The position numbers and the translations under genes were made by a program. 64,000 nt of DNA from Thuidium tamariscinum (Eukaryota > Streptophyta > Bryopsida > Hypnales > Thuidiaceae): assembly GCA_947034885.2 (NCBI GenBank), contig OX344752.2, forward strand, positions 16,492,001-16,556,000. The letters are read 5' to 3'. Below the pieces are notes generated by a model. It did not search any database, had not been told where the DNA came from, and was given only the letters and a program-made list of their open reading frames with translations. Position 1 is the stretch's first letter. Each line of letters begins with the position of its first letter. Below are positions 10,517 through 22,352 of this stretch, in pieces.

Positions 10517-12097
10517 ATGGCAGGTGAAGGGAGTGGATCAGTGGACAAACGTCCTATGTTTGTAGACTTGGATGATATCGGTGAGACGGTAATTCCATGT
10601 ACAAACACGTTGATGGCCTCAGGTTCATCAAATCCTTCCTCATCAGGCCAGAAAAAACGCAAGAAAGAACAAAATCCCCAAATACCTGGACATGAATTCA
10701 TAGTCGAGGGGAGAAAAATAGCTGTGGTGTTCTACACTCGTCGAAGTACAAATATGTTGAACAGGGAGTATGTGTCGCTCAACGAAGAAGGGTACCACAA
10801 ACTGACGAGGGACCTGCGAAGGGAGCTGGAGTCAAAGTTTGAAGAATCAGAAGAATTCAACAACTTCTCAGATTATTGGTTGCACCAAGAGTGGCTGGAT
10901 AAACAAGTGGTCGCCTTGACAACCAATATAGTGTGTAATTGGTGTTATCACACGGGTAAGAAAGAAGATGGTAGCGACTGGGACACGGAGGACAGAGAGA
11001 TGGTTACAAAAGTGAAGGAGATTCAAACGTTTGCTCAACGATATTCTTCTTCACGTAGAAAAAAGCAAGCACCATGGAAAGTGACAATTGAAGAAGCGAT
11101 AACGGCTCATTGCGTGAGTGGAACATTCAAGTGGCTAGGAAGTTCCGTGAAAGTCATCCCCATGCCGGAACAAATTGCGATTGGGTCGTATGGGACCGTG
11201 AGGAAGGTGATCTTTACGAAACTTGAGAGCATTCCTAGTTGGATATTTTTTGCTGGGAAGAGCTTGAAGACTAAGAATGAAAAGAAGAAACGCCAAGCAA
11301 TCATCAATGAGGCAGGAGGGTGTCCAGTGAATCATCCTGGCATCATTCGAATTGCGTACCTCCACCCTAAAACAATGGAAGGCTACACACTATGGTGGAA
11401 TGGAGGATCTCTAATTTCTTTCTTGTCCAAATGCAATGCGAAAGTGAGCGAAGCACTGGATTTGAATGAGATTGAGAATGACATTTCTACGGGGCTAACG
11501 AAAGAGGAACTTTCATGGGTTGCAACGTATCGGAGAAATCGAGTGAAATTGGCATTGTCATTACTTGTCACTGTGGGGAAATGCCATGATGCGCAGTACA
11601 TGCACAACGACATATCTCCATCCAATGTTTTGCTCCATTTTGATCCTTGGGAACGAAATAGGGTGTACATAGGGATATGTGATTGGGGACTTTCTAGCCG
11701 AGTTGTGGAGAAGGAACCATCAAGGTATGGCTATCCCAGTATGGAGATCCTTGCGAAGGAGAAAAAAAAGCGAAGGTTTACAGCCCCAGAATTGTTTTAT
11801 GTATACGGAGAGCAGGGTTCATCAAACTCCATTGAGGCCATGCAAAAAACGCATTTGTATTCTATGGCAGCTGATGCATATGCAGTGGGATGGATAGCTT
11901 CTACAATTTGGAAAGAAGAGTGGGACCCTAAATACTTCACAACGAAAAACCCAGAGCAGTATCAGAATTTCATGATCAAATTGGGAAGCCTCGTAAAAGA
12001 AGATGTGCGTGAAAGGGCAACAGTGCCAGATGTTCTAGAGAAATTGAAGAAGGCCCCCCACTGTTGGACGATGCCGGATTGTTGTTATCGTACATAG
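10517..12097 (+). CDS. Divergent protein kinase-domain protein
   Basis: An intronless frame of 526 residues from the ATG at 10517 (MAGEGSGSVDKRP); an upstream in-frame TTG is not preferred. Kinase landmarks appear in order: glycine loop IGSYGTV (about residues 222-228), lysine in FFAGKSLK (about 248), catalytic loop HNDISPSN with Asp 365 and Asn 370, metal-binding DWG in place of DFG (389-391), and APE-like TAPELF (423-425). The key D, N, D and K residues are present, so activity is plausible. The first ~190 residues hold a Ser/Lys-rich linker (SSGQKKRKKEQ, possible nuclear signal) and an unrecognised region. The substrate is unknown. It is head to head with the RING gene, and the pair could be a kinase-ubiquitylation module, though that is inference. 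It ends in TAG, followed by an AT-rich 3' flank. Confidence 0.82.
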   Translation: MAGEGSGSVDKRPMFVDLDDIGETVIPCTNTLMASGSSNPSSSGQKKRKKEQNPQIPGHEFIVEGRKIAVVFYTRRSTNMLNREYVSLNEEGYHKLTRDLRRELESKFEESEEFNNFSDYWLHQEWLDKQVVALTTNIVCNWCYHTGKKEDGSDWDTEDREMVTKVKEIQTFAQRYSSSRRKKQAPWKVTIEEAITAHCVSGTFKWLGSSVKVIPMPEQIAIGSYGTVRKVIFTKLESIPSWIFFAGKSLKTKNEKKKRQAIINEAGGCPVNHPGIIRIAYLHPKTMEGYTLWWNGGSLISFLSKCNAKVSEALDLNEIENDISTGLTKEELSWVATYRRNRVKLALSLLVTVGKCHDAQYMHNDISPSNVLLHFDPWERNRVYIGICDWGLSSRVVEKEPSRYGYPSMEILAKEKKKRRFTAPELFYVYGEQGSSNSIEAMQKTHLYSMAADAYAVGWIASTIWKEEWDPKYFTTKNPEQYQNFMIKLGSLVKEDVRERATVPDVLEKLKKAPHCWTMPDCCYRT

Positions 12098-12424
12098 TAT
12101 TTTGTTTTTAATATTTTTTGTAGTTTAGCATATATTTCAGGCATAGAAGAAAATCATCCTCGTAGAGGAGCCTATGTACCTACTTGGCAATTGCCAAACA
12201 GCTTGAATATATATTAAATCGGATGTGTAATTGTGTACCATACTCAAAATCCCAAAATATATTAATATGCCCTTTCATTGGTCTTTCCTCATGGCATTTT
12301 TTATGACTTCTATGAATTGATGATAAAACGTAAATGAAAACTATGGATGCAATAGTTTGGTATAAAAATGCATACACTTAATTTTTTCCACTATGCCTAT
12401 GTTTTAGGAGTCACATATGCAGAA
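12098..12424. other. AT-rich 3' flank of the kinase gene
   Basis: AT-rich DNA downstream of the kinase stop, with no coding signal. It probably holds the transcript's 3' untranslated region and polyadenylation area (AATATATATTAAAT near 12210). Confidence 0.4.
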
Positions 12425-12640
12425 GTGATTTGGATATGGAAATGGTTTGCATGTTATAGTGAGGTAATTTAACACCTCCTAAAAATATAAAATGGTGTAG
12501 TGATTTGGATATGAAAATGGTTTGGATGTTAGAATGATGTAATTTCACACCTAAAAAAAATGGAATGGTGGAGTAATTTGGATATGAAAATGGTTTGGGT
12601 ATTAGACTAATTAGAGTGATATGATGTAACATTAAGAAAA
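12425..12640 (+). repeat. ~74-bp tandem repeat, three copies
   Basis: The phrase GTGATTTGGATATGAAAATGG recurs at about 12425, 12500 and 12573. Each copy is followed by a variable AT-rich tail with TAATTTCACACCT-type text. No gene. Confidence 0.8.
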
Positions 12641-12736
12641 ATATAAAGTGTTGGAGTGACTAGGAAAGTGGGAATATGGAATATAAAAAGGAAATATGTA
12701 GAAGCATATTAATTAATTTTAAGGTGGTCCCAAATC

Positions 12737-13064
12737 CTGTCCGCGCCCTGACGATCGCGTCCGCGCCTTAACGATCCCGTCCGCGCCCTGACGACCGCGT
12801 CCCCGCCCTGACGATCCCGTCCGCGCCCTGACGACCGCGTCCCCGCCCTGACGATCCCGTCTGCGCCCTGACGATCCCGTCCCCGCCCTGACGATCCCGT
12901 TCGTGCCCTGCATGTTCGGGAATCCACATGGCAACCACGTGGCCTATTTTTCCATTATCAAAAAGTCAACTATGTGTTGACTCTACCGGACGGGTGAGAG
13001 CTCTATCAGACGTCCCGGACGGACGGACGGGCGAACCGGACGTCCGCTTGGTATGACAACCCTG
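12737..13064 (-). mobile_element. hAT-like element right end with inverted GGGCGSGGAC array
   Basis: GTCCGCGCCCTGACGATC and GTCCCCGCCCTGACGATC units (about 18 bp, ten copies) form the reverse complement of the array motif at 3236 and 9995. A segment with GTCAACTATGTGTTGACTC, GACGTCCCGGACGGACGG and CCGGACGTCCG follows. The unit ends in GGTATGACAACCCTG at 13064. The last ~95 bp closely match, in inverted orientation, the left terminus of the element at 18828. The flank ACCTGAAG follows. No matching CAGGG left end was found upstream. Confidence 0.7.
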
Positions 13065-13922
13065 ACCTGAAGGCATTCACTGTCTACGTCATTTCGTGGC
13101 TGCTCCTTGTCTTGGTATAATCATCCACTTCAAGTCCTTCTGTGTTACCGGAAATTCAGCATTGCAAGATGCTTCATCGAAGTCCAACTCAGTAGCTAGT
13201 CACTTTTGTTCATTTTTGTTTGTGCAAGCCATATTAAACGATTGAGGGGGTAATTCTATGACCTTGAACTTCTCCAACACTCAATGCAAGCCATTTTCAA
13301 TTAGTCAGTACAAGTGTATTACGTCATGATTTGTATCATAGGGACACAAAGTTAATCCCACATAGGTGAAATTCAACAAAAAAGCATTCCATAAATGAAG
13401 GCAGCATTCATAGTACAAGTACACGCCGGAGAGGTAACACATCACGACATCGTTCAAATTTATGGCTGAAGGGTAGCAGCCCAAAAAAAATGGGAATGAA
13501 ATGAAAATCAAGAAGGGGTACCAGCCCAAAAAAATGGGAATGAAATGATTGTGCAAGAAGGGGTAGCAGCCCAAAAAAAATGGGAATGAAATGAAAATCA
13601 AGAATGAATACCAGTCCAAAAAAAATGGGAATGAAATGAAAATGAAGAATGAATACCAGCCCAAAAAAAATGGGAATGAAATGAAAATGAAGAATGAATA
13701 CCAGCCCAAAAAAAATGGGAATGAAATGAAAATGAAGAATGAATACCAGCCCAAAAAAATGGGAATGGGAATGAAATGAAAATCAAGAAGGGGTACAAGC
13801 CCAAAAAAAATTTGGAATGAAATTAATGATTGCGAAAAAACCTTGTCCTACAGGAGGGCAGAAGACCTACTATTACACTTCAGTCATATGTAAGTAAGGA
13901 AGGAAGATTTACAGGCTAGATG
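13065..13922 (+). repeat. ~45-bp tandem repeat (13465-13812) and flanks
   Basis: Units of the form AGCCCAAAAAAAATGGGAATG followed by AAATGAAAATCAAGAAGGGGTACC repeat about eight times at 44-48 bp spacing, ending near 13812. The frames through it (FISFPFFLGWYSF or its reverse) are repeat translations. The DNA before it (13065-13464) shows no gene. Confidence 0.85.
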
Positions 13923-15576
13923 CACTAGAAAATGACTTACCTGTGACTTACAGCTTACCCTACAGTCATGTACAAGTGGAATTCAAGTCATTTTTCTAGA
14001 CTACGTGGACTCTGATTCCACCCCTCAAACACCTACTTGCATGAATGATGAGGACCTCCCGCACACATTTAGATATAAAATTAAGGAAAATTTATGATTA
14101 AATAATATGTTAAGACTAAACCTACCTACATCTGTGAGAAATTCCATTTATGGAAGAACCCTCTGAAAATGTACTAAGCACGGCACACTTGTTAGGGAAA
14201 AAAGGGTATTCATTTTGGAGTTGTTGTCACTTCAAAATGACTTAGAGACAACTTCACCAGTCATTAAACTCGACTGCCAAACTGACTGTGTTTCCAAGCA
14301 CTAGTCAATCTTCAGTACAAGTTCAGAAACGTCTTGGAACTAGACTCTGAGCCGTAAGACTGGGAGAATGAGTTAGGTTCAACCTTAAATACCTATTCAA
14401 CACAGATTTGAAAGTGGAAAAAGGGGGTAGCTCTATCATTAAGACTCCATTATATAGTAATGTGGGTTCAATTGAATGAAATAACCCCTCAATCACCTAC
14501 AGATTTCATTAAACCCCAAATCAGTGGAAGATTGCACTGAAGAGGAGATCACTTTATCATCATGCATTTTGCACTCAAAGGAAATCAACTTCTAATCATG
14601 CATTGTGCACGTTCTCTAATTCTGAGCACTCTCATGAGTTATTGATGACAGAAGAATTAATGCTTAGCCACCAAAGCCGCCTACCTGAAGACCGAAGGTG
14701 GAGGTTGCATACAAGTGCATGTATTTCACGAACGTCGTTTCCCTCTCTCACTGCAGTCGCGCTAGGAGTTGAGAGCTCCCTTCAGCGGAAGACGCCAAAG
14801 CTCAAACACGCCCAAACCGCGTTGTTGAAGTGTTTGAGGGAGCACCTACGACTCTCCCAATTCTCTTAGTCCTCAGTTTTGAGTTTCGATTAGGGCATGA
14901 GTTGGAGAGGGTGAGGCGGTGTGCAAGAGAAATCATGAAGAGAGAGAGGGGTCACAGTGTCGTACCTCGCACGATGGATGAGCGCGAGGAGAGTCCGCCG
15001 CCTGAGAAATCTGAGTACGAGCTCTAGCGGGACCGGAACGTGGCCTTCGTACACAAGGCGGCTGCACCTGCTGAGAACGCTGCCCGAGAGTGGTAAGACA
15101 CTCACACACTTCCTTACGTTTTCATGAAGAAGTCTCCCTTTGCATTAGAATGATCAAGTCGCTATGAAGTTGTCCAGTGTAGAACGAAGCACCTCAGGAA
15201 GAGACGGAGGTTTTTGAACCTCGGGTATTTCTTGTTTACCTATGTAGCTTGGTTCATCCAGCCTTCTTTGACGATATTGGTTCATACTCATGTAATTCTA
15301 CTTGGGCACATTTTCCAACACGAGCAGGCGGCGCAGTTCTAGGGTTTTCTTGTACCACTGCCATGGCCGAGGCATCCTTTTTGTTCTTGGTTATTTCTAA
15401 GTTGTCAGTGAGTGACAATGAAGTTATATTGTATGACTGGTGACTTTCTTGCAACTTCTTCTGAGTCATTTAGGAGTTGCTCATGAGTGTAGTATAAGTC
15501 GCCAAACAGTGATTGTGCACTCCAAGCTCATGATGGCCTCCAAGCCACGTGGCGAAGGCTTTAACGGCCCCTTCTG
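13923..15576 (+). other. CACTA 5' region, subterminal motifs, no firm exon
   Basis: This region contains scattered AGTCAT/ATGACT words expected of CACTA subterminal DNA and several short GC-richer frames (14603-15027; a frame ending SPPPEKSEYEL at 15027) that might be 5' exons. No motif identifies them, so no CDS is called. Confidence 0.4.
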
Positions 15577-18500
15577 TTGCCACCACGAAGTCATTCTGAA
15601 GTCCCAAACCCTAGCCATTCTCTCGATTCCTCCCAAGTGTTTTGCGCGCCTTTGCAAGTAAATTTGTCGCCATTTGCGCTTGCATTGTTCTGGGAAGTTC
15701 AAAGTACTAGTGATAAGAGGGCCGACGACATTGTATGTTGGCGGCGCAGGGAGAGAGAAGTCGCTGCGTCCAAACCAGAACGAGGTGGTGGCTTGGAGAA
15801 GAAGTCCACTTCCCCTCGGCGCGGGACTGAAATCCGGCGGGGCCTTCGAGGACGGGTGGAGCGCGAGACGGAAACCCCAAATCAGGCGAGTGATTCTGAC
15901 CCCGATTTCATTCCGATGAGTAGTGAACGTGATTCTTCGTCAGAGGCCACTAAGTCCAATGACGAGGCCATCGCCACAGGTATGATGCATTTAGCTATTG
16001 CTTGTACCCATTTCACGCGGCAATCCGAGAAGGAGCCTTGCGCCGCAGGTAAAATCACTTCTCGCGTTTTGGCTGACGGCTTTGCTCTAGGGTTCAAGGG
16101 TTTAAGGCTTCTAAAATGCAGACATAGGTTTTCCTTCAATTGCTTTTGTAAACCGTGGCAGTATTGCTACAAAATAGAACCCACCTTCTTTATCATGCGA
16201 GCAAGGATGAGAGTCTTTGAATTCATGGCAAATTTCCTCGCCACTTCAATTGGTACCCTTGCCGTTCTTGTGCAGCACCGGATACCTTCAAGGTAGATTC
16301 TTTGGAAGAAGAATTCGAGCTCTCGGAGGAAGAACCCCTGCTTGATCGAAGACCGAAGAAGAAGAGGACCGTCACTCCCAGCGTCGTGGCGCCGCCCCCA
16401 TCTAAAAAGGTTTTGAAGGCAGCACCGCCAGCGCCGCCTCCTACAGCGCCCACAAGCGAGCAGGCACCACCAAATTGGGCATGGGTTCCAGGGCATTACA
16501 TGCCTAGCCAAGCCCCTTCCTCAAATCCATGGGCTGTGACACCACAAGCACTCCCGTCTGCATGGCCTGGTCAATCTACAGCAATGGTGGTGACAGACGG
16601 AGCTCTTGTGGCAGATGACAGTGAGGAGCGTGGCTGTCGTCGAAAGCGCAAGATGGAGTACGACTTGGGGAGCAGGCAGCGAGCCGTGGCGGGAGGTAAG
16701 CCGAATCGTGTTTTTGTCCTCCCAGGTGGTGAAGTGGACGCTTCTTGTGAGGGCAAAAATGCTTGGGATGAGGCCCTACGTGATCTCATCCCCAAGTGCC
16801 TGGATATGAGTGTGGTCGCGTGGTCTAAGCATGAACCACACACGCTGAAGAAATTGCGGGCCGCCTTAGACAACGAATTTGAGTACCTTGGTACTCCGCT
16901 TAGTATGGTCGGCTTTCGACTGGCTGTTACCAAGTGCATGAAGTCCGAGCACTCCAGGTTGAAGAATCGATGGTTGAAGGGCATTGAGACTTGTCCCCTT
17001 CACATTGACGATGAAGAGTAGGAGCGGCTGAAGGATTACTGGAATACAGATGCTCAGAAAGTCAAGTCGCACAAGATGGCCATTGCTCGTCGGAGTGTCA
17101 AGAATAACACGATGGTAGGAAGGAGAGGCAAGGCTGGGAAAGAATTCAGTATGGTAAGCCTGAACTGAACTCACTTTTAGGTTCTTCCATGGTAGTGTCA
17201 TATTCTATGTGTGAAGATGTGTAGCTCCCTTGTTTTGGCACACATTGGTAATTGATTCATTCATGTGGCTTGTTGCATAGAGAGAAGACGGGTACAGGAA
17301 TGCTCCCACGACAGATGTAGCCGATGGTACAGTGTTGCATGCACGGGCAGGAGCTTCCATGCAGGTAAGTTCTAATCTCGCAATTGCAAAGTCCTTTTCT
17401 ACATTAGCAATAGCGTTTGGGTCCTGAAAATGCGTTAGTGGTCCTGTACAATAGCGCCTCTGTTCATGAGTGGTTCGTGCTTGTGGTGTGGTACAAACAT
17501 CTAGGGTGGATAGCAATTGCGAATTCGGATCAGTAGTGGTTGTTGAGCCTTACGGTGGTGAAATGTAAGTTGCAACCGCATTCTGTGACATATTCAGAAT
17601 ACCTAAATGACTTCTTTGTAACTAAGTAATGACTAATAAGAGATTGTGGAATGACTTAATCCTAACTACTGAACGACTCCTCAGTCACTATGGAATGACT
17701 TTTCTCCAACTTCTTAATGACTCAGTCGTGAGTACTGAATAACGTTTTCGTAACTCCTCCTCGACTAATTTATAACACGTGAATGACCTCTTCGAATGTC
17801 ATGTTCTCGAGTGTGACCAGGTGGTAGGGGAAGGGGATTCGGGTCGTTGGGAATCCCTTGAAACGTGGAAGAAGGGTGTGGACGAGTCGCTCGGTCAATT
17901 CCTTGCTAATTCAACCGTGCAGACGGCAGCCATTGATGAGATACGCACCATGTTCCAAAGTTTCATGCGCGGGGCTAAGGAGGTGGACGTGCCAACTGCC
18001 TCAAATACAGAGTCTGCCTTGGACAACCCCGGATCTGGCGGCTTACACATTCCGGTAGCGAATGCCATGAAGTCAGACTCAAGGGTGAAGGTTGTGACCC
18101 TTGACACAGGGAAACGGAAAGGGGGGGCCCGCTCTACAAAAGAAAAAAATCAGCCATGTGTTGCAGCAGGGAAGAAGCACAAGGGGCGGATCACAGCGAA
18201 GGCCGCCGACATTACCCTCTCCGATTCGGACACCGATGTCCCACCTCACACTGAAGACGTCCAGCCGAAGCCTCCGGTGATGCAATCCAAGATAGTGGAG
18301 GAAGGCACCCCGGAGCCCAGCCTGGAGTTACCAAAGTCCAAGACTGCTCCCCAGGTTGGAGCGAATATTTCTCCTGAGGGGGGTTTGCCACCCGAAAGTG
18401 ATCGTTCCGCTCTGCAGGGAAGCGAGGCCGTAGCACAGGTGGAATCACCCGCTAAGAAGGCTCCTTCACTACCTCCGAAGGTAATGACAGAGGAAGACGC

Positions 18501-19007
18501 AACAGGGGTTCTCGATTTGGATCCCTACATCGACCCCCAACCGCTGAATGATACTTCTTCAGAGGATGATGGAATGCGTACACCAGACAGTGGCGGCCCG
18601 TCTCCTGCTAATAGCGACGCGGAAGGACGTCGCGTGCTCCCGCAAGCTGGAGAGCGGGAACTTGTTGTGGCGAGAGAAGAACAGCCAGATGCCACAGAGG
18701 CTGAGCGTGAGGAGGTGGAGGCAGATCCTGAGGAGTTGAAGTTGGATGAAGTACCTGAGAAGGTGGCCTCGCCCTCACAGAAGAAGTCCCGCAAAGCCAC
18801 AAAGTCACTGCAAAAGGTACCTAAACCCAGGGTTGTCATACCGGGCGGACGTCCGATTCGCCCGTCCGTCCGTCCGGGACGTCCGATAGACCTCTCGCCC
18901 GTCCGATAGGGTCAACACATAGTTGACTTTTTTAAAAGGTAATAAAAAATCCACGTGGATTTAAATTCATGCCACCTAGACACCACAGGCGCGGACACAA
19001 CTAAACA

Positions 19008-20078
19008 AGGCGGGGACGTGAGACAGGGCGGGGACGTGAAAAATGACAGGGCGCGGACGTCAACTTCTTTCTGCTTTTGCAATTGGAGTTTTGAGAATTT
19101 GGAGGCATGCAATATACCATTGGAAAGGTATTCAAAATACCTTTCCAATGGTATATTACACGCCTCTAAATTCTCAAAACTCCAATTACAAATTGGAAAA
19201 CAAATCTACTACTAAAATCCACTATGCAGAGAGTCCATGAGCAGGCGCGGACGCAAGGCCGGGCGGGGACGCAAACACGGGCGCGGACGCTAGGGCGCAG
19301 ACGTCAACTTTCTTCTGCTTTTGCGATTGGAGTTTTGGGAATCTGGGGGCGTGTAATATACCATTGGAAAGATATTTTGAATACCTTTCCAATGGTATAT
19401 TACACGCCCCCAGATTCTCAAAACTCCAATCGCAAATTGAAAAACAAATCTGCTGCCAACATCCAAGGCGTGGACGCGAGGCAGGGCGGGGACGTCAGGG
19501 CGCGGACGCGAGGCAGGGCGGGACCACAAACTGCGTGGGTGTTTTCAAATGGCCTTGGCCTTGGGATTCCTCTTCTTCACTAAACCCGCCCCCCCAAAAG
19601 GCCACATTAATTACTGTCAACTCATTTGTGCACGGTTGACTAGATCTCCAAGTACATGGAGGTCAAATGGACACATTAAGAACTCCACCTACCAACTACA
19701 ACTTGCACAAGGGTGGAGGCCTTTGAGAGCTAAGTGCATTTCTCTCTTGTGGCCTAATTCCTCAAATCTTCTTTCTCACAAGACCATGGATTCTTCATTC
19801 TTGAATTGAATCTTTGGGAACTTGGAGGGTAAAATAGTTCTTTTGTTTGTATTTGTTTTCCTCAATTTGATTCTTGAAGGCTTTGGATGGGGTTATTAGA
19901 AGGTGATGTAGCCCTTGCTATTTATTTATACCAAAGCTTGGATATGTAGGTTATTTTTTGACTTTCTCTTATAGTAGTTTTACTTAATTATTTATTGTGT
20001 AAATTCTAAAGAAGGGATTTAGTGAAGGGCGCGTCTTTTTCTATTGCTTTTTTAAGTAATTTGAATGAATGGTTTTTT
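19008..20078 (+). repeat. Left arm of the foldback element
   Basis: This arm pairs with 21286-22352 in inverted orientation, with only scattered differences. It includes GGGCGGGGAC/GGGCGCGGAC units, the palindromes 19081-19187 and 19321-19435, and a unique-looking portion with CAAATGGCCTTGGCCTTGGG, ending at AATGAATGGTTTTTTT. The long arms would let the DNA or a read-through RNA form a kilobase hairpin. Confidence 0.9.
19081..19187. repeat. 107-bp palindrome
   Basis: An almost perfect inverted repeat running from AATTGGAGTTTTGAGAATTT through ATACCATTGGAAAGGTATT to CTCAAAACTCCAATT, centred near 19134. The sister palindrome at 19321-19435 (TTGCGATTGG...CCAATCGCAA) is a diverged copy with a GGGGGCGTG block. 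Confidence 0.9.
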
Positions 20079-21285
20079 TTAAAGTGTCCCTTTAAAAGTT
20101 TTGGTATTGAGTTGAAAATTGAAGTAGCAAGGTGCTTGGATAGAAACAAGACATAGAAAGGTAGGCCCCAAAATTAAGAATGCGTGCCTTTTCCAATCCT
20201 TTTAAAGATTGAGGTAGGCGAATTATTTAATATGGCCATTTCAGCATCATGGACTTCTAGATTTGGTCTCTAGTACAAATATTACCTCGCAACATGAAAG
20301 TAATTTTTTGATTTTAGGGAGAAGAAGAATCTCATTGCCCCAAGTCCATTGAAAAGGATTGTGAAGGTTTCTTCTATACTTTTATCCATTAATGCTGAAG
20401 CTTATACCTAGGTTTGCTTGATTCAAGTTATTGTTTGAATAGAAAAGAAGGAACAAGACGAGAGGCACTTGAATTATTTTATTTAATGGATTGAATTCAT
20501 TTAAATTTTTCTTTGAATGGAAAGAAAGATTATATGTTGCCTAAGTTTGGTTCAACATCTAATTGTGAATATAAAAAGGATGAAACTAAAGAGGAGGCAT
20601 TTTAATCATTTAAATTTATTTCTTTGTATCATAGAAATCAATGTTATTTCATATTCTAGATAACTATACAATTAATTGTGTCAATAGGATAAATGAAAAA
20701 TATTAGTTTTACCTAATTTTTATCTTTCTTCTTGCAATTGGGAGAAAGGTTGTCTTTTATTCAAGCTAAACTCAACTCTCAATAGAATTTTATTGAAAAG
20801 AAAGAAAAGAGCTATTGAATTTAAGTTAAGAGTATCTAAGACTTTCCTTTGAAAATTTGGAAAAAAAATTATATCCATTGTGACCTTCAAGGATTGAGAT
20901 AATAAAATGGTGTGATTAATCCTTCATTCAATCATTAAAAAATTAAATTCTAAATTCCCTTCAACAATATAAATGCTACATGGAAAGAAAAATGGGGAGA
21001 GAGTGCCCTTGGTCCCCATTGTATCATTTTTTAAGACATTCATCCAAAAACACAAAAATTCCTCAAGAACTAAAAACTCTACTTCAAGATTTTAAGAAAT
21101 ACAACAAAGTCACCTCCTCCTCTCTTCCAAATCCCTCCTTCATGCATTCAATAACTAAATGAACAATCCCTAGGGGAACTCAATTGTACACCGCCCTAAA
21201 ATAAATGAAGAACAAGGGCCTCCACTATTATTAATTAATTCTTCACACTTTCTAAAGTAAAATAAAGAAATGGTAAGGGAAAAAA
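20079..21285. other. Loop of the foldback element
   Basis: AT-rich spacer between the inverted arms. The longest frame is 60 codons (20980), with no recognisable motif. I see no gene here. Confidence 0.6.
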
Positions 21286-22352
21286 AACCATTCATTCAAA
21301 TTACTTAAAAAAGCAATGGAAAAAGACGCGCCCTTCACTAAATCCCTTCTTTAGAATTTACACAATAAATAATTAAGTAAAACTACTATAAGAGAAAGTC
21401 AAAAAATAACCTACATATCCAAGCTTTGGTATAAATAAATAGCAAGGGCTACATCACCCTCTAATAACCCCATCCAAAGCCTTCAAGAATCAAATTGAGG
21501 AAAACAAATACAAACAAAAGAACTATTTTACCCTCCAAGTTCCCAAAGATTCAATTCAAGAATGAAGAATCCATGGTCTTGTGAGAAAGAAGATTTGAGG
21601 AATTAGGCCACAAGAAAGAGAAATGCACTTAGCTCTCAAAGGCCTCCACCCTTGTGCAAGTTGTAGTTGGTAGGTGGAGTTCTTAATGTGTCCATTTGAC
21701 CTCCATGTACTTGGAGATCTAGTCAACCGTGCACAAATGAGTTGACAGTAATTAATGTGGCCTTTTGGGGGGGCGGGTTTAGTGAAGAAGAGGAATCCCA
21801 AGGCCAAGGCCATTTGAAAACACCCACGCAGTTTGTGGTCCCGCCCTGCCTCGCATCCACGCCCTGACGTCCCCGCCCTGCCTCGCGTCCACGCCTTGGA
21901 TGTTGGCAGCAGATTTGTTTTTCAATTTGCGATTGGAGTTTTGAGAATCTGGGGGCGTGTAATATACCATTGGAAAGGTATTCAAAATATCTTTCCAATG
22001 GTATATTACACGCCCCCAGATTCCCAAAACTCCAATCGCAAAAGCAGAAGAAAGTTGACGTCTGCGCCCTAGCGTCCGCGCCCGTGTTTGCGTCCCCGCC
22101 CGGCCTTGCGTCCGCGCCTGCTCATGGACTCTCTGCATAGTGGATTTTAGTAGTAGATTTGTTTTCCAATTTGTAATTGGAGTTTTGAGAATTTAGAGGC
22201 GTGTAATATACCATTGGAAAGGTATTTTGAATACCTTTCCAATGGTATATTGCATGCCTCCAAATTCTCAAAACTCCAATTGCAAAAGCAGAAAGAAGTT
22301 GACGTCCGCGCCCTGTCATTTTTCACGTCCTCGCCCTGTCTCACGTCCCCGC
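21286..22352 (-). repeat. Right arm of the foldback element
   Basis: The inverted copy of 19008-20078, containing GTCCGCGCCC/GTCCCCGCCC units and the mirror palindromes near 21930-22040 and 22170-22280. Outside the arm (22353-22591) is an extra stretch with GTCCACGCC, GTCCGCGCCC and CCGTCCGGTCC units, not matched by the left side except at the terminus. Confidence 0.9.

Noticed and set aside
3236-13064. A clean left terminus of the kinase-RING transposon
   Set aside because: No CAGGGTTG followed by the GGACGTCCG subterminal motif was found upstream of 12737, so the element's left border could not be called.
13305-13804. ORFs reading GWYSFFIFISFPFFL
   Set aside because: They come from the ~45-bp tandem repeat at 13465-13812.
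19224-19809. ORFs repeated on the opposite strand at 21556-22138
   Set aside because: They are mirror images produced by the inverted arms of the foldback element and carry no domain.
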